Assembly (NCBI GenBank): GCA_916613615.1 | Contig: OU744730.1 | Span: 34,333,315-34,397,314 of the forward strand | Length of the DNA stretch: 64,000 bases | Origin: Steromphala cineraria | Taxonomy: Eukaryota > Mollusca > Gastropoda > Trochida > Trochidae | Direction: 5' to 3' | Shown: one piece after another, positions 39,810 through 51,782 of the stretch | How the letters are laid out: every line of letters starts with the position of its first letter | Position numbering within the stretch: position 1 is the first letter of the stretch | Made by a program: the position numbers and the translations under genes | Notes under the pieces: generated by a model | What the model saw: only the letters and a program-made list of their open reading frames with translations | The model's database searches: none | What the model was told of the DNA's origin: nothing

Positions 39810-42800
39810 AATATGATGCGTTATGGTAGGAGAGAACATTTCTTGTACAGTTTCTTCAATATGATGCGTTATTGTAAGAGAGAACACTTCTTGTACAGTT
39901 TCTTCAAAATGATGCGTTATGGTAAGAGAGAACAATTCTTGTACAGTTTCTTCAAAATGATGCGTTATTGTAAGAGAGAACAATTCTTGTACAGTTTCTT
40001 CAAAATGATGCGTTATGGTAAGAGAGAACAATTCTTGTACAGTTTCTTCAAAATGATGCGTTATTGTAAGAGAGAACAATTCTTGTACAGTTTCTTCAAA
40101 ATGATGCGTTATTGTAAGAGAGAACAATTCTTGTACAGTTTCTTCAATACGATGCGTTATTGAAAGAGTGAACAATTCTTGTACAGCTAATTCAATATGA
40201 TGCGTTATGGTAGGAGAGAACAATTCTTGTACAGTTTCTTCAATATGATGCGTTATTGTAAGAGAGAACAATTCTTGTACAGTTTCTTCAAAATGATGCG
40301 TTATTGTAAGAGAGGACAATTCTTGTACAGTTTCTTCAATATGATGCGTTATGGTAAGAGAGAACACTTCTTGTACAGTTTCTTCAATATGATGCGTTAT
40401 GGTAAGAGAGGACAATTCTTGTACAGTTTCTTCATAATGCTGCGTTATTATAAGAGAGAACAATTCTTGTACAGTTTCTTCAAAATGATGCGTTACTGTA
40501 AGAGAGAACAATTCTTGTACAGTTTCTTCAAAATGATGCGTTATTGTAAGAGAGAACAATTCTTGTACAGTTTCTTCAATACGATGCGTTATTGAAAGAG
40601 TGAACAATTCTTGTACAGCTAATTCAATATGATGCGTTATGGTAGGAGAGAACAATTCATGTACAGTTTCTTCAATATGATGCGTTATTGTATGAGAGAA
40701 CACTTCTTGTACAGTTTCTTCAATATGATGCGTTATTGTTAGAGTGAACAATTCTTGTACAGTTTCTTCAATATGATGCGTTATGTTAGGAGAGAACAAT
40801 TCTTGTACAGTTTCTTCAATATGATGCGTTATTGTAAGAGAGAACAATTCTTGTACAGTTTCTGCAATATGATGCATTATGGTAAGAAAGAACACTTCTT
40901 GTACAGTTTCTTCCATATGATGCGTTATGGTAAGAGAGAACAATTCTTGTTCAGTTTCTTCAATATGATGCGTTATGGTAAGAGAGAACAATTCTTGTAC
41001 AGTTAATTCAAAATGCTGCGTCATTATAAGAGAGAACAATTCTTGTACAGTTTCTTCAATATGATGCGTTATGGTAAGAGAGAACAATTCTTGTACAGCT
41101 AATTCAATATGATGCGTTATTGTAAGAGAGAACAAATCTTGTACAGCTAATTCAATATGATGCGTTATGGTAGGAGAGAACAATTCTTGTACAGTTTCTT
41201 CAATATGATGCGTTATTGTAAGAGAGAACAATTCTTGTACAGTTTCTTCAATATGATGCGTTATTATAAGAGAGAACAATTCTTGTACAGTTTCTTCAAT
41301 ATGATGCGTTATGGTAAGAGAGAACACTTCTTTTACAGCTAATTCAATATGATGCTTTATTGTAAGAGAGAACAATTCTTGTACAGTTTCTTCAATACGA
41401 TGCGTTATTGAAAGAGTGAACAATTCTTCTACAGCTAATTCATTATGATGCGTTATTGTAAGAGAGGACAATTCTTGTACAGTTTCTTCAAAATGATGCG
41501 TTATGGTAAGAGAGAACACTTCTTGTACAGTTTCTTCAATATGATGCGTTATGGTAAGAGAGAACACTTCTTGTACAGTTTCTTCCATATGATGCGTTGT
41601 GGTAAGAGAGAACAATTCTTGTTCAGTTTCTTCAATATGATGCGTTATGGAAAGAGAGAACACTTCTTGTACAGTTTCTTCAATACGATGCGTTATTGAA
41701 AGAGTGAACAATTCTTGAACAGCTAATTCAATATGATGCGTTATGGTAGGAAAGAACAATTCTTGTACAGTTTCTTCAATATGATGCGTTATTGTAAGAG
41801 AGAACACTTCTTGTACAGTTTCTTCAATACGATGCCTTATTGAAAGAGTGAACAATTCTTGTACAGCTAATTCAATATGATGCGTTATGGTAGGAGAGAA
41901 CAATTCTTGTACAGTTTCTACAATATGATGCGTAATGGTAAGAGAGAACAATTCTTGTACAGTTTCTTCAAAATGCTGCGTTATTATAAGAGAGAACAAT
42001 CCTTGTACAGTTTCTTCAATATGATGCGTTATTGTAAGAGAGAACAATTCTTGTACAGTTTCTTCAATACGATGCGTTATTGAAAGAGTGAACAGTTCTT
42101 GTACAGTTTCTTCAATATGATGCGTTATTGTAAGAGAGAACAATTCTTGTACAGTTTCTTCAATATGATGCGTTATTGTAAGAGAGAACAATTCTTGTAC
42201 AGTTTCTTCAATATGATGCGTTATTGTAAGAGAGTACAATTCTTGTACAGTTTCTTCAAAATGCTGCGTTATTATAAGAGAGAAAAATTCTTGTACAGTT
42301 TCTTCAATACGATGCGTTATTGAAAGAGTGAACAATTCTTGTACAGCTAATTCAATATGATGCGTTATTGTAAGAGAGAACAATTCTTGTACAGTTTCTT
42401 CAATATGATGCGTTATTGTAAGAGAGAACACTTCTTGTACAGTTTCTTCAATATGATGCGTTATTGTAAGAGAGAACAATTCTTGTACAGTTTCTTCAAA
42501 ATGATGCGTTATTGTAAGAGAACAATTCTTGTACAGTTTCTTCAAAATGATGCGTTATTGTAAGAGAGGACAATTTTTGTACAGTTTCTTCAATATGATG
42601 CGTTATGGTAAGAGAGAACACTTCTTGTACAATTTCTTCAATATGATGCGTTATTGTAAGAGAGAACAATTCTTGTACAGTTTCTTCAAAATGATGCGTT
42701 ATTGTAAGAGAACAATTCTTGTACTGCTAATTCAATATGATGCGTTATGGTAGGAGAGAACAATTCTTGTACAGTTTCTTCAATATGATGCGTTATTGTA

Positions 42801-45800
42801 AGAGAGAACAATTCTTGTACAGTTTCTTCAAAATGCTGCGTTATTATAAGAGAGAACAATCCTTGTACAGTTTCTTCAATATGATGCGTTATTGTAAGAG
42901 AGAACAATTCTTGTACAGTTTCTTCAATACGATGCGTTATTGAAAGAGTGAACAATTCTTGTACAGTTTCTTCAATATGATGCGTTATGGTAGGAGAGAA
43001 CAATTCTTGTACAGTTTCTTCAATATGATGCGTTATTGTAAGAGAGAACAATTCTTGTACAGTTTCTTCAATATGATGCGTTATTGTAAGAGAGTACAAT
43101 TCTTGTACAGTTTCTTCAAAATGCTGCGTTATTATAAGAGAGAAAAATTCTTGTACAGTTTCTTCAATACGATGCGTTATTGAAAGAGTGAACAATTCTT
43201 GTACAGCTAATTCAATATGATGCGTTATTGTAAGAGAGAACAATTCTTGTACAGTTTCTTCAATATGATGCGTTATTGTAAGAGAGAACACTTCTTGTAC
43301 AGTTTCTTCAATATGATGCGTTATTGTAAGAGAGAACAATTCTTGTACAGTTTCTTCAAAATGATGCGTTATTGTAAGAGAACAATTCTTGTACAGTTTC
43401 TTCAAAATGATGCGTTATTGTAAGAGAGGACAATTTTTGTACAGTTTCTTCAATATGATGCGTTATGGTAGGAGAGAACAATTCTTGTACTGTTTCTTCA
43501 ATATGATGCGTTATTGTAAGAGAGAACAATTCTTGTACAGTTTCTTCAATACGATGCGTTATTGAAAGAGAGAACACTTCTTGTACAGTTTCTTCAATAT
43601 GATGCGTTATGGTAAGAGAACAATTCTTGTACAGTTTCTTCAAAATGATGCGTTATGGTAAGAGAGAACACTTCTTGTACAGTTTCTTCAAAATGATGCG
43701 TTATTGTAAGAGAGAACAATTCTTGTACAGTTTCTTCAAAATGATGCGTTATTGTAAGAGAGAACAATTCTTGTACAGTTTCTTCAAAATGATGCGTTAT
43801 TGTAAGAGAGAACACTTCTTGTACAGTTTCTTCAAAATGATGCGTTATGGTAAGAGAGAACACTTCATGTACAGTTTCTTCAAAATGATGCGTTATTGTA
43901 AGAGAGAACAATTCTTGTACAGTTTCTTCAAAATGATGCGTTATTGTAAGAGAGAACAATTCTTGTACAGTTTCTTCAAAATGATGCGTTATGGTAAGAG
44001 AGAACACTTCTTGTACAGTTTCTTCAAAATGATGCGTTATTGTAAGAGAGAACAATTCTTGTACAGTTTCTTCAAAATGATGCGTTATTGTAAGAGAACA
44101 ATTCTTGTACAGTTTCTTCAATATGATGCGTTATGGTAAGAGAGAACACTTCTTGTACAGTTTCTTCAAAATGATGCGTTATTGTAAGAGAGAACAATTC
44201 TTGTACAGTTTCTTCAAAATGATGCGTTATTGTAAGAGAGAACAATTCTTGTACAGTTTCTTCAAAATGATGCGTTATTGTAAGAGAGAACACTTCTTGT
44301 ACAGTTTCTTCAAAATGATGCGTTATGGTAGGAGAGGACAATTCTTGTACAGTTTCTTCAAAATGATGCGTTATTGTAAGAGAGAACACTTCTTGTACAG
44401 TTTCTTCAAAATGATGCGTTATGGTAAGAGAGAACAATTCTTGTACAGTTTCTTCAAAATGATGCGTTATTGTAAGAGAGAACAATTCTTGTACAGTTTC
44501 TTCAATACGATGCGTTATTGTAAGAGAGAACAATTCTTGTACAGTTTCTTCAATACGATGCGTTATTGAAAGAGTGAACAATTCTTGTACAGCTAATTCA
44601 ATATGATGCGTTATGGTAGGAGAGAACAATTCTTGTACAGTTTCTTCAATATGATGCGTTATGGTAGGAGAGAACATTTCTTGTACAGTTTCTTCAATAT
44701 GATGCGTTATTGTAAGAGAGAACACTTCTTGTACAGTTTCTTCAAAATGATGCGTTATGGTAAGAGAGAACAATTCTTGTACAGTTTCTTCAAAATGATG
44801 CGTTATTGTAAGAGAGAACAATTCTTGTACAGTTTCTTCAAAATGATGCGTTATGGTAAGAGAGAACAATTCTTGTACAGTTTCTTCAAAATGATGCGTT
44901 ATTGTAAGAGAGAACAATTCTTGTACAGTTTCTTCAAAATGATGCGTTATTGAAAGAGTGAACAATTCTTGTACAGCTAATTCAATATGATGCGTTATGG
45001 TAGGAGAGAACAATTCTTGTACAGTTTCTTCAATATGATGCGTTATTGTAAGAGAGAACAATTCTTGTACAGTTTCTTCAAAATGATGCGTTATTGTAAG
45101 AGAGGACAATTCTTGTACAGTTTCTTCAATATGATGCGTTATGGTAAGAGAGAACACTTCTTGTACAGTTTCTTCAATATGATGCGTTATGGTAAGAGAG
45201 GACAATTCTTGTACAGTTTCTTCAAAATGCTGCGTTATTATAAGAGAGAACAATTCTTGTACAGTTTCTTCAAAATGATGCGTTACTGTAAGAGAGAACA
45301 ATTCTTGTACAGTTTCTTCAAAATGATGCGTTATTGTAAGAGAGAACAATTCTTGTACAGTTTCTTCAATACGATGCGTTATTGAAAGAGTGAACAATTC
45401 TTGTACAGCTAATTCAATATGATGCGTTATGGTAGGAGAGAACAATTCTTGTACAGTTTCTTCAATATGATGCGTTATTGTATGAGAGAACACTTCTTGT
45501 ACAGTTTCTTCAATATGATGCGTTATTGTAAGAGTGAACAATTCTTGTAAAGTTTCTTCAATATGATGCGTTATGTTAGGAGAGAACAATTCTTGTACAG
45601 TTTCTTCAAAATGATGCGTTATTGTAAGAGAGAACAATTCTTGTACAGTTTCTTCAATATGATGCGTTATTGTAAGAGAGAACATTTCTTGTACAGTTTA
45701 TGCAATATGATGCATTATGGTAAGAAAGAACACTTCTTGTACAGTTTCTTCCATATGATGCGTTATGGTAAGAGAGAACAATTCTTGTTCAGTTTCTTCA

Positions 45801-47040
45801 ATATGATGCGTTATGGTAAGAGAGAACAATTCTTGTACAGTTAATTCAAAATGCTGCGTCATTATAAGAGAGAACAATTCTTGTACAGTTTCTTCAATAT
45901 GATGCGTTATGGTAAGAGAGAACAATTCTTGTACAGCTAATTCAATATGATGCGTTATTGTAAGAGAGAACAAATCTTGTACAGCTAATTCAATATGATG
46001 CGTTATGGTAGGAGAGAACAATTCTTGTACAGTTTCTTCAATATGATGCGTTATTGTAAGAGAGAACAATTCTTGTACAGTTTCTTCAATATGATGCGTT
46101 ATTATAAGAGAGAACAATTCTTGTACAGTTTCTTCAATATGATGCGTTATGGTAAGAGAGAACACTTCTTTTACAGCTAATTCAATATGATGCTTTATTG
46201 TAAGAGAGAACAATTCTTGTACAGTTTCTTCAATACGATGCGTTATTGAAAGAGTGAACAATTCTTGTACAGCTAATTCATTATGATGCGTTATTGTAAG
46301 AGAGGACAATTCTTGTACAGTTTCTTCAAAATGATGCGTTATGGTAAGAGAGAACACTTCTTGTACAGTTTCTTCAATATGATGCGTTATGGTAAGAGAG
46401 AACACTTCTTGTACAGTTTCTTCCATATGATGCGTTATGGTAAGAGAGAACAATTCTTGTTCAGTTTCTTCAATATGATGCGTTATGGTAAGAGAGAACA
46501 CTTCTTGTACAGTTTCTTCAATACGATGCGTTGTTGAAAGAGTGAACAATTCTTGAACAGCTAATTCAATATGATGCGTTATGGTAGGAGAGAACAATTC
46601 TTGTACAGTTTCTTCAATATGATGCGTTATTGTAAGAGAGAACACTTCTTGTACAGTTTCTTCAATACGATGCGTTATTGAAAGAGTGAACAATTCTTGT
46701 ACAGCTAATTCAATATGATGCGTTATTGTAGGAGAGAACAATTCTTGTACAGTTTCTTCAATATGATGCGTTATTGTAAGAGAGAACAATTCTTGTACAG
46801 TTTCTTCAAAATGCTGCGTTATTATAAGAGAGAACAATCCTTGTACAGTTTCTTCAATATGATGCGTTATTGTAAGAGAGAACAATTCTTGTACAGTTTC
46901 TTCAATACGATGCGTTATTGAAAGAGTGAACAATTCTTGTACAGTTTCTTCAATATGATGCGTTATGGTAGGAGAGAACAATTCTTGTACAGTTTCTTCA
47001 ATATGATGCGTTATTGTAAGAGAGAACAATTCTTGTACAG
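39810..47040. repeat. About 4.84-kb block duplication in the satellite
   Basis: Positions 39813, 41157 and 41445 correspond to 44651, 45995 and 46283, a constant shift of 4838 bp. The rare features cttttacagctaattc, ctgcaatatgatgcattatgg and gcgtcattataag are shared. 4838 is not a multiple of 48, so the intervening DNA carries small indels. A local 860-bp duplication (42357 to 43217) lies between the copies. Confidence 0.7.
41877..43423. repeat. 860-bp tandem duplication in the satellite
   Basis: The monomer order from 41877 to 42563 recurs at 42737-43423. Both copies end with the shortened monomer gtaagagaacaattc, which lacks two bases; such 2-bp losses shift the long minus-strand frame. 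Confidence 0.7.
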
Positions 47041-49459
47041 TTTCTTCCATATGATGCGTTATGGTAAGAGAGAACAATTCTTGTTCAGTTTCTTCAATAT
47101 GATGCGTTATGGTAAGAGAGAACACTTCTTGTACAGTTTCTTCAAAATGCTGCGTTATTATAAGAGAGAACAATTCTTGTACAGTTTCTTCAAAATGATG
47201 CGTTATGGTAAGAGAGAACACTTCTTGTACAGTTTCTTCCATATGATGCGTTATGGTAAGAGAGAACAATTCTTGTTCAGTTTCTTCAATATGATGCGTT
47301 ATGGTAAGAGAGAACACTTCTTGTACAGTTTCTTCAATACGATGCGTTATTGAAAGAGTGAACAATTCTTGAACAGCTAATTCAATATGATGCGTTATAG
47401 TAGGAGAGAACAATTCTTGTACAGTTTCTTCAATATGATGCGTTATTGTAAGAGAGAACACTTCTTGTACAGTTTCTTCAATACGATGCGTTATTGAAAG
47501 AGTGAACAATTCTTGTACAGCTAATTCAATATGATGCGTTATGGTAGGAGAGAACAATTCTTGTACAGTTTCTTCAATATGATGCGTTATTGTAAGAGAG
47601 AACAATTCTTGTACAGTTTCTTCAAAATGCTGCGTTTTTATAAGAGAGAACAATCCTTGTACAGTTTCTTCAATATGATGCGTTATTGTAAGAGAGAACA
47701 ATTCTTGTACAGTTTCTTCAATACGATGCGTTATTGAAAGAGTGAACAATTCTTGTACAGTTTCTTCAATATGATGCGTTATGGTAGGAGAGAACAATTC
47801 TTGTACAGTTTCTTCAATATGATGCGTTATTGTAAGAGAGAACAATTCTTGTACAGTTTCTTCAATATGATGCGTTATGGTAAGAGAGAACAATTCTTGT
47901 TCAGTTTCTTCAATATGATGCGTTATGGTAAGAGAGAACACTTCTTGTACAGTTTCTTCAATACGATGCGTTTTTGAAAGAGTGAACAATTCTTGTACAG
48001 CTAATTCAATATGATGCGTTATGGTAGGAGAGAACAATTCTTGTACAGTTTCTTCAATATGATGCGTTATTGTAAGAGAGAACACTTCTTGTACAGTTTC
48101 TTCAATACGATGCGTTATTGAAAGAGTGAACAATTCTTGTACAGCTAATTCAATATGATGCGTTATGGTAGGAGAGAACAATTCTTGTACAGTTTCTTCA
48201 ATATGATGCGTTATTGTAAGAGAGAACAATTCTTGTACAGTTTCTTCAAAATGCTGCGTTATTATAAGAGAGAACAATCCTTGTACAGTTTCTTCAATAT
48301 GATGCGTTATTGTAAGAGAGAACAATTCTTGTACAGTTTCTTCAATACGATGCGTTATTGAAAGAGTGAACAATTCTTGTACAGTTTCTTCAATATGATG
48401 CGTTATGGTAGGAGAGAACAATTCTTGTACAGTTTCTTCAATACGATGCGTTATGGTAGGAGAGAACACTTCTTGTACAGCTAATTCAATATGATGCGTT
48501 ATGGTAAGAGAGAACAATTCTTGTACAGCTAATTCAATATGATGCTTTATTGTAAGAGAGAACACTTCTTGTACAGCTTATTCAATATGATGCGTTATGG
48601 TAAGAGAGAACAATTCTTGTACAGTTTCTTCAATATGATGCGTTATTGTAAGAGAGAACAATTCTTGTACAGTTTCTTCAATATGATGCGTTATTGTAAG
48701 AGAGAACAATTCTTGTACAGTTTCTTCAATATGATGCGTTATTATAAGAGAGAACAATTCTTGTACAGTTTCTTCAATATGATGCGTTATGGTAAGAGAG
48801 AACACTTCTTGTACAGCTATTTCAATATGATGCTTTATTGTAAGAGAGAACACTTCTTGTACAGCTAATTCAATATGATGCGTTATCGTAAGAGAGAACA
48901 ATTCTTGTACAGTTTCTTCAATATGATGCGTTATTGTAAGAGAGAACAATTCTTGTACAGTTTCTTCAATATGATGCGTTATTATCAGAGAGAACAATTC
49001 TTGTACAGTTTCTTCAATATGATGCGTTATTATAAGAGAGAACAATTCTTGTACAGTTCATTCAATATGATGCGTTATTGAAAGAGTGAACAATTCTTGT
49101 ACAGTTTCTTCAATATGATGCGTTATGGTAAGAGAGAACAATTCTTGTACAGTTTCTTCAATATGATGCGCTATTGTAAGAGAGTACAATACTTGTACAG
49201 TTTCTTCAAAATGATGCGTTATGGTAGAAGAGAACACTTCTTGTACAGTTTCTTCATGCAAGCGTGTGAGACGAATTTCTTAAGTGATGTTTTTGTTTTG
49301 AGATCATGTTTTTGTTAAATACATGTAGTTGTTTCTGTATGAAAAGAAAGCGCAAAATTGACGATTTATTGAATGAGAAGTGATGTGCAATTGTATGTTA
49401 ATACTGGTACGTTGTCTTATATATCGATGTTTTATTAAATCTACAAGGTCATAACACAT

Positions 49460-49929
49460 TTTATTACCCTTAAGATAAATTTCTCGAATTCTGATTGGTC
49501 AATAGCCAAAGCATACATACCCGTGTAGTCGGATTTGGCAGGGTGTACGAAGTGTACACCCCGTCAAATTTGTCACGTGACATACCAAACGGGTCATACG
49601 GATGACCTTGACCTCAGCTGGAATGCGGAAGTAAAACGGCCGCTCGACTGACAATTTCAGAATCAAAATTTACAATGACCAACATCAATTGAGAGATTCT
49701 AATGTTATGTCATTGTTAATTTCCATTGTGTTATTACATTCATTCAATATGAACACATGTTTCTTTTTAACTATTTTATCTAACAACACTTTTAATTCGG
49801 ATATTTTTAGTCACAGAGTTATCTCCCTTTATGTAACTGCCGTTAGCTCCGTACCGCAGTCTACTTACGACTTATTTTGGTCGAAAATGAGTAAACTGTG
49901 TTGAAATAAAAGATCTTAAGGGTAATAAA
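49460..49929. mobile_element. Short element with 17-bp inverted ends
   Basis: TTTATTACCCTTAAGAT at 49460-49476 is inverted exactly at 49913-49929. The interior has cgaattctgattggtcaat, a phrase frequent near the ends of MITE-like elements, and a small imperfect hairpin at 49531-49571 (gcagggtgtac against gtacaccccgt). No protein is encoded. The adjoining 138-bp hairpin carries the same cagggtgtacg phrase, so the two probably belong to one composite element. The target duplication was not resolved. Confidence 0.5.
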
Positions 49930-49932
49930 TTC

Positions 49933-50070
49933 GTTACACGGCGTTTTGACAGGGTGTACGGGACTGTAAGGCCGTTGTACATTCTGTATTTCCTTCGGCT
50001 CCGCCTCAGGAAAATACAGAATGTACAAGGGTCTTACAGTCCCGTACACCCTGTCAAAACGCCGTGTAAC
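49933..50070. repeat. 138-bp near-perfect hairpin
   Basis: The left arm of about 60 bp begins gttacacggcgttttgac and is repeated in reverse complement at the right, ending gtcaaaacgccgtgtaac. Only two or three mismatches are visible (ggccg against gaccc). The short loop region reads ttcggctccgcc. It sits 3 bp after the short element at 49460. Such fold-back DNA is typical of a MITE or foldback transposon end. If transcribed it would form long double-stranded RNA. Confidence 0.85.
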
Positions 50071-50317
50071 TAATAGTGTGATAGCATGATAGCGCGCTGA
50101 CTGAATGACGTGACGTCGCAACGTCACTTTCGTTAAGCATAACGTCACATTATCTGCGGGGCAACCACAATGGTGATGTTGGCGAATTTTTTTAATTTTG
50201 GCGATACGATTCGGCAAGTAATGATTAAGATACTTAACTTGGTCCCGATCAATGATACAACCACTCACTCGTTTTATACAATGTACTGGTACTAGTATAT
50301 ATAATATCATGTCAATC

Positions 50318-50475
50318 TTGAGGTGATGTGTAATTGATAAAAATGATATTCTGAAATTAGGAGTTATTGTACAAGAAGATATTTTGAGGTGTTGAGCAAT
50401 CATTGTATGATGCCATGTTCTGAAGTGAATAGTTATTGTATGAGACGATATTCTGGAGTGTTTTTTAGCAATATT
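50318..50475. repeat. Degenerate 33-36 bp repeats, possibly related to the satellite
   Basis: Four decayed units are visible, each with attgta or attgat then a core like gatattctga: attgataaaaatgatattc, attgtacaagaagatatt, attgtatgatgccatg, attgtatgagacgatattc. On the minus strand the phrase FLSITHHLK resembles the satellite's FSLTITHHIE. Similarity to the satellite is suggestive only. Confidence 0.3.
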
Positions 50476-50897
50476 TTAGACCAACCTTGAGGAAATTGGA
50501 CCAAAATTCACTAAATAGGAGACATTTTACCAAAATGACCGAAACGAGTGCAACAAGCTAGGGGTCCTCTAATATAGTTCCATCGTACGGAAGCTTTATA
50601 ATATAAATAATCATATATGAAATCTAGTGTACGATTTTCACTTGTGACAATATAAATTATAAGGTCAGCTTTTAAACCGAGCGTTATGTCTGAAATATGA
50701 GTATGTGTAGTTGAGTGAAACGAGAGCGATAAAGAGATGGCAAGGAGATAAAGAGACTCTTAAAGTTATATCAAACAGTAACGGTTTCAATTTATTCCCT
50801 ACTGTCATTCTGGTTTAAAGTCTTTTTTATTTTAGTTCGTTTGACTGAAAGATCTGGAGGTTCACTTCAGAGTAGGGAGTGCAACATCAATCGCCCG

Positions 50898-51099
50898 TCA
50901 GTCCACCCCTGTCCGTGTACACTTCTCGCTTTCCCTCAGCTTCTCAAGAATAGCTGAATCTAAATAAGTTACTAGTAAATCGTATGTACATTTAACTTCG
51001 TTGTATGGGTTAAACATTGTAGGTTTGGTATCGCAACTAATAAGGGCCTCAGGGGCCACAGCTTGGAAATCTTTTACAGCCTCTTCTCGTGAATGACGC
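50898..51099 (-). CDS. Probable 3'-terminal exon of an unidentified protein-coding gene
   Basis: On the minus strand a good splice acceptor (pyrimidine-rich ttttctgttggttctg, then aaacag) ends at 51100. It is followed by an open frame of about 67 codons to a TGA at 50898-50900. Readable blocks are RHSREEAVKDFQAVAPEAL, SCDTKPTMFNPYNEVKC and YLDSAILEKLRESEKC. Composition is protein-like and less AT-rich than the flanks. AATAAA on the same strand lies at 50826-50831, about 67 bp past the stop, as expected for a last exon. The upstream exons would lie at higher coordinates; I could not find a convincing one. The exon starts with the third base of a split codon. Family unknown. Confidence 0.35.
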
Positions 51100-51596
51100 C
51101 TGTTTAACAACAGAACCAACAGAAAAATATATCATCTGAAAAAGGGCCAACATAGAATAACAAAGCAGTATCTTTATCACGGAAGCGTTTATGAAGGGCA
51201 TGAGTAGATACTTAGGTTACCGGCGTCTGACAGTAATCATCGTGTAATGTATGATGGCTATAATGCATTATATGTAGCGAAACTTCACCGGACCGTTGAG
51301 ACAAATATTACATAACCTAATATCGGTTCTCACGGGCAACCCAAACTATCAAAATCTCATTTAATTGAAGAAAACTTCAATGTTTTAGATAAGTTATTCA
51401 TTGAAAAACATACTAGCATAGAAACAACACTGACAATAGCCATTATCATTACATTATCATTGATGTTCTCCAGGTGCTATATTCTCAATTTGTAAAAAAA
51501 ATAGAGAAGAAAATTGAGAAGTGTTCGCCCGGTACGAAAATTCACCACTGCAAAGTTGTTTGAATCAAAAGGGTGTATGCGCTTTGATTTACTTAA

Positions 51597-51782
51597 ACGA
51601 TAAACGGATTTTCGGCACACAAAAGTGTCGTTGGAATTCCACCCTTACAAACCTATGAAGATGCAACTCGTAGAACCACAGTGCAAGCTTACATGACTAG
51701 AGTTACTGTCCCATCTAAATGGAATGCTGGCCTTATTCAGAACGATCCATCTCACAAAAATATGTTTCTCGCAAGTCTTTAG
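51597..51782 (+). other. Coding-like open frame, unrecognised
   Basis: Between an upstream TAA (51594) and a TAG at 51780-51782 the plus frame reads 61 residues without an initiator near the start. Blocks include VGIPPLQTYEDATRRTTVQ, YMTRVTVPSKWNAG and LIQNDPSHKNMFLASL. The composition is more protein-like than its neighbours. It might be a remnant of a mobile-element protein or an exon. No domain is recognised. Confidence 0.2.

Larger units (their letters stand above)
23572..49255. repeat. 48-bp satellite array, right part (about 535 monomers)
   Basis: Same monomer and same orientation as the left part; the two form one array split by the insertion. Minus-strand frames are very long here (25406-30577, 30781-37536, 37629-42545, 45698-48565). 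They end at 1- to 4-bp indels or at a few substitutions that create stops (for example agcttattc near 23966, 30779 and 48577, and agttcattc near 49057). The plus frame is shorter because common variants, gctaattc and tattgaaag, insert TAA and TGA. A linked trio recurs dozens of times: tgaaagagtgaac, then gctaattc, then ggtaggag. The array ends at cttcatgcaagcg near 49255. Confidence 0.97.

Noticed and set aside
12900..49260. CRISPR array
   Set aside because: Units are contiguous without unique spacers and the sequence is eukaryotic in character.
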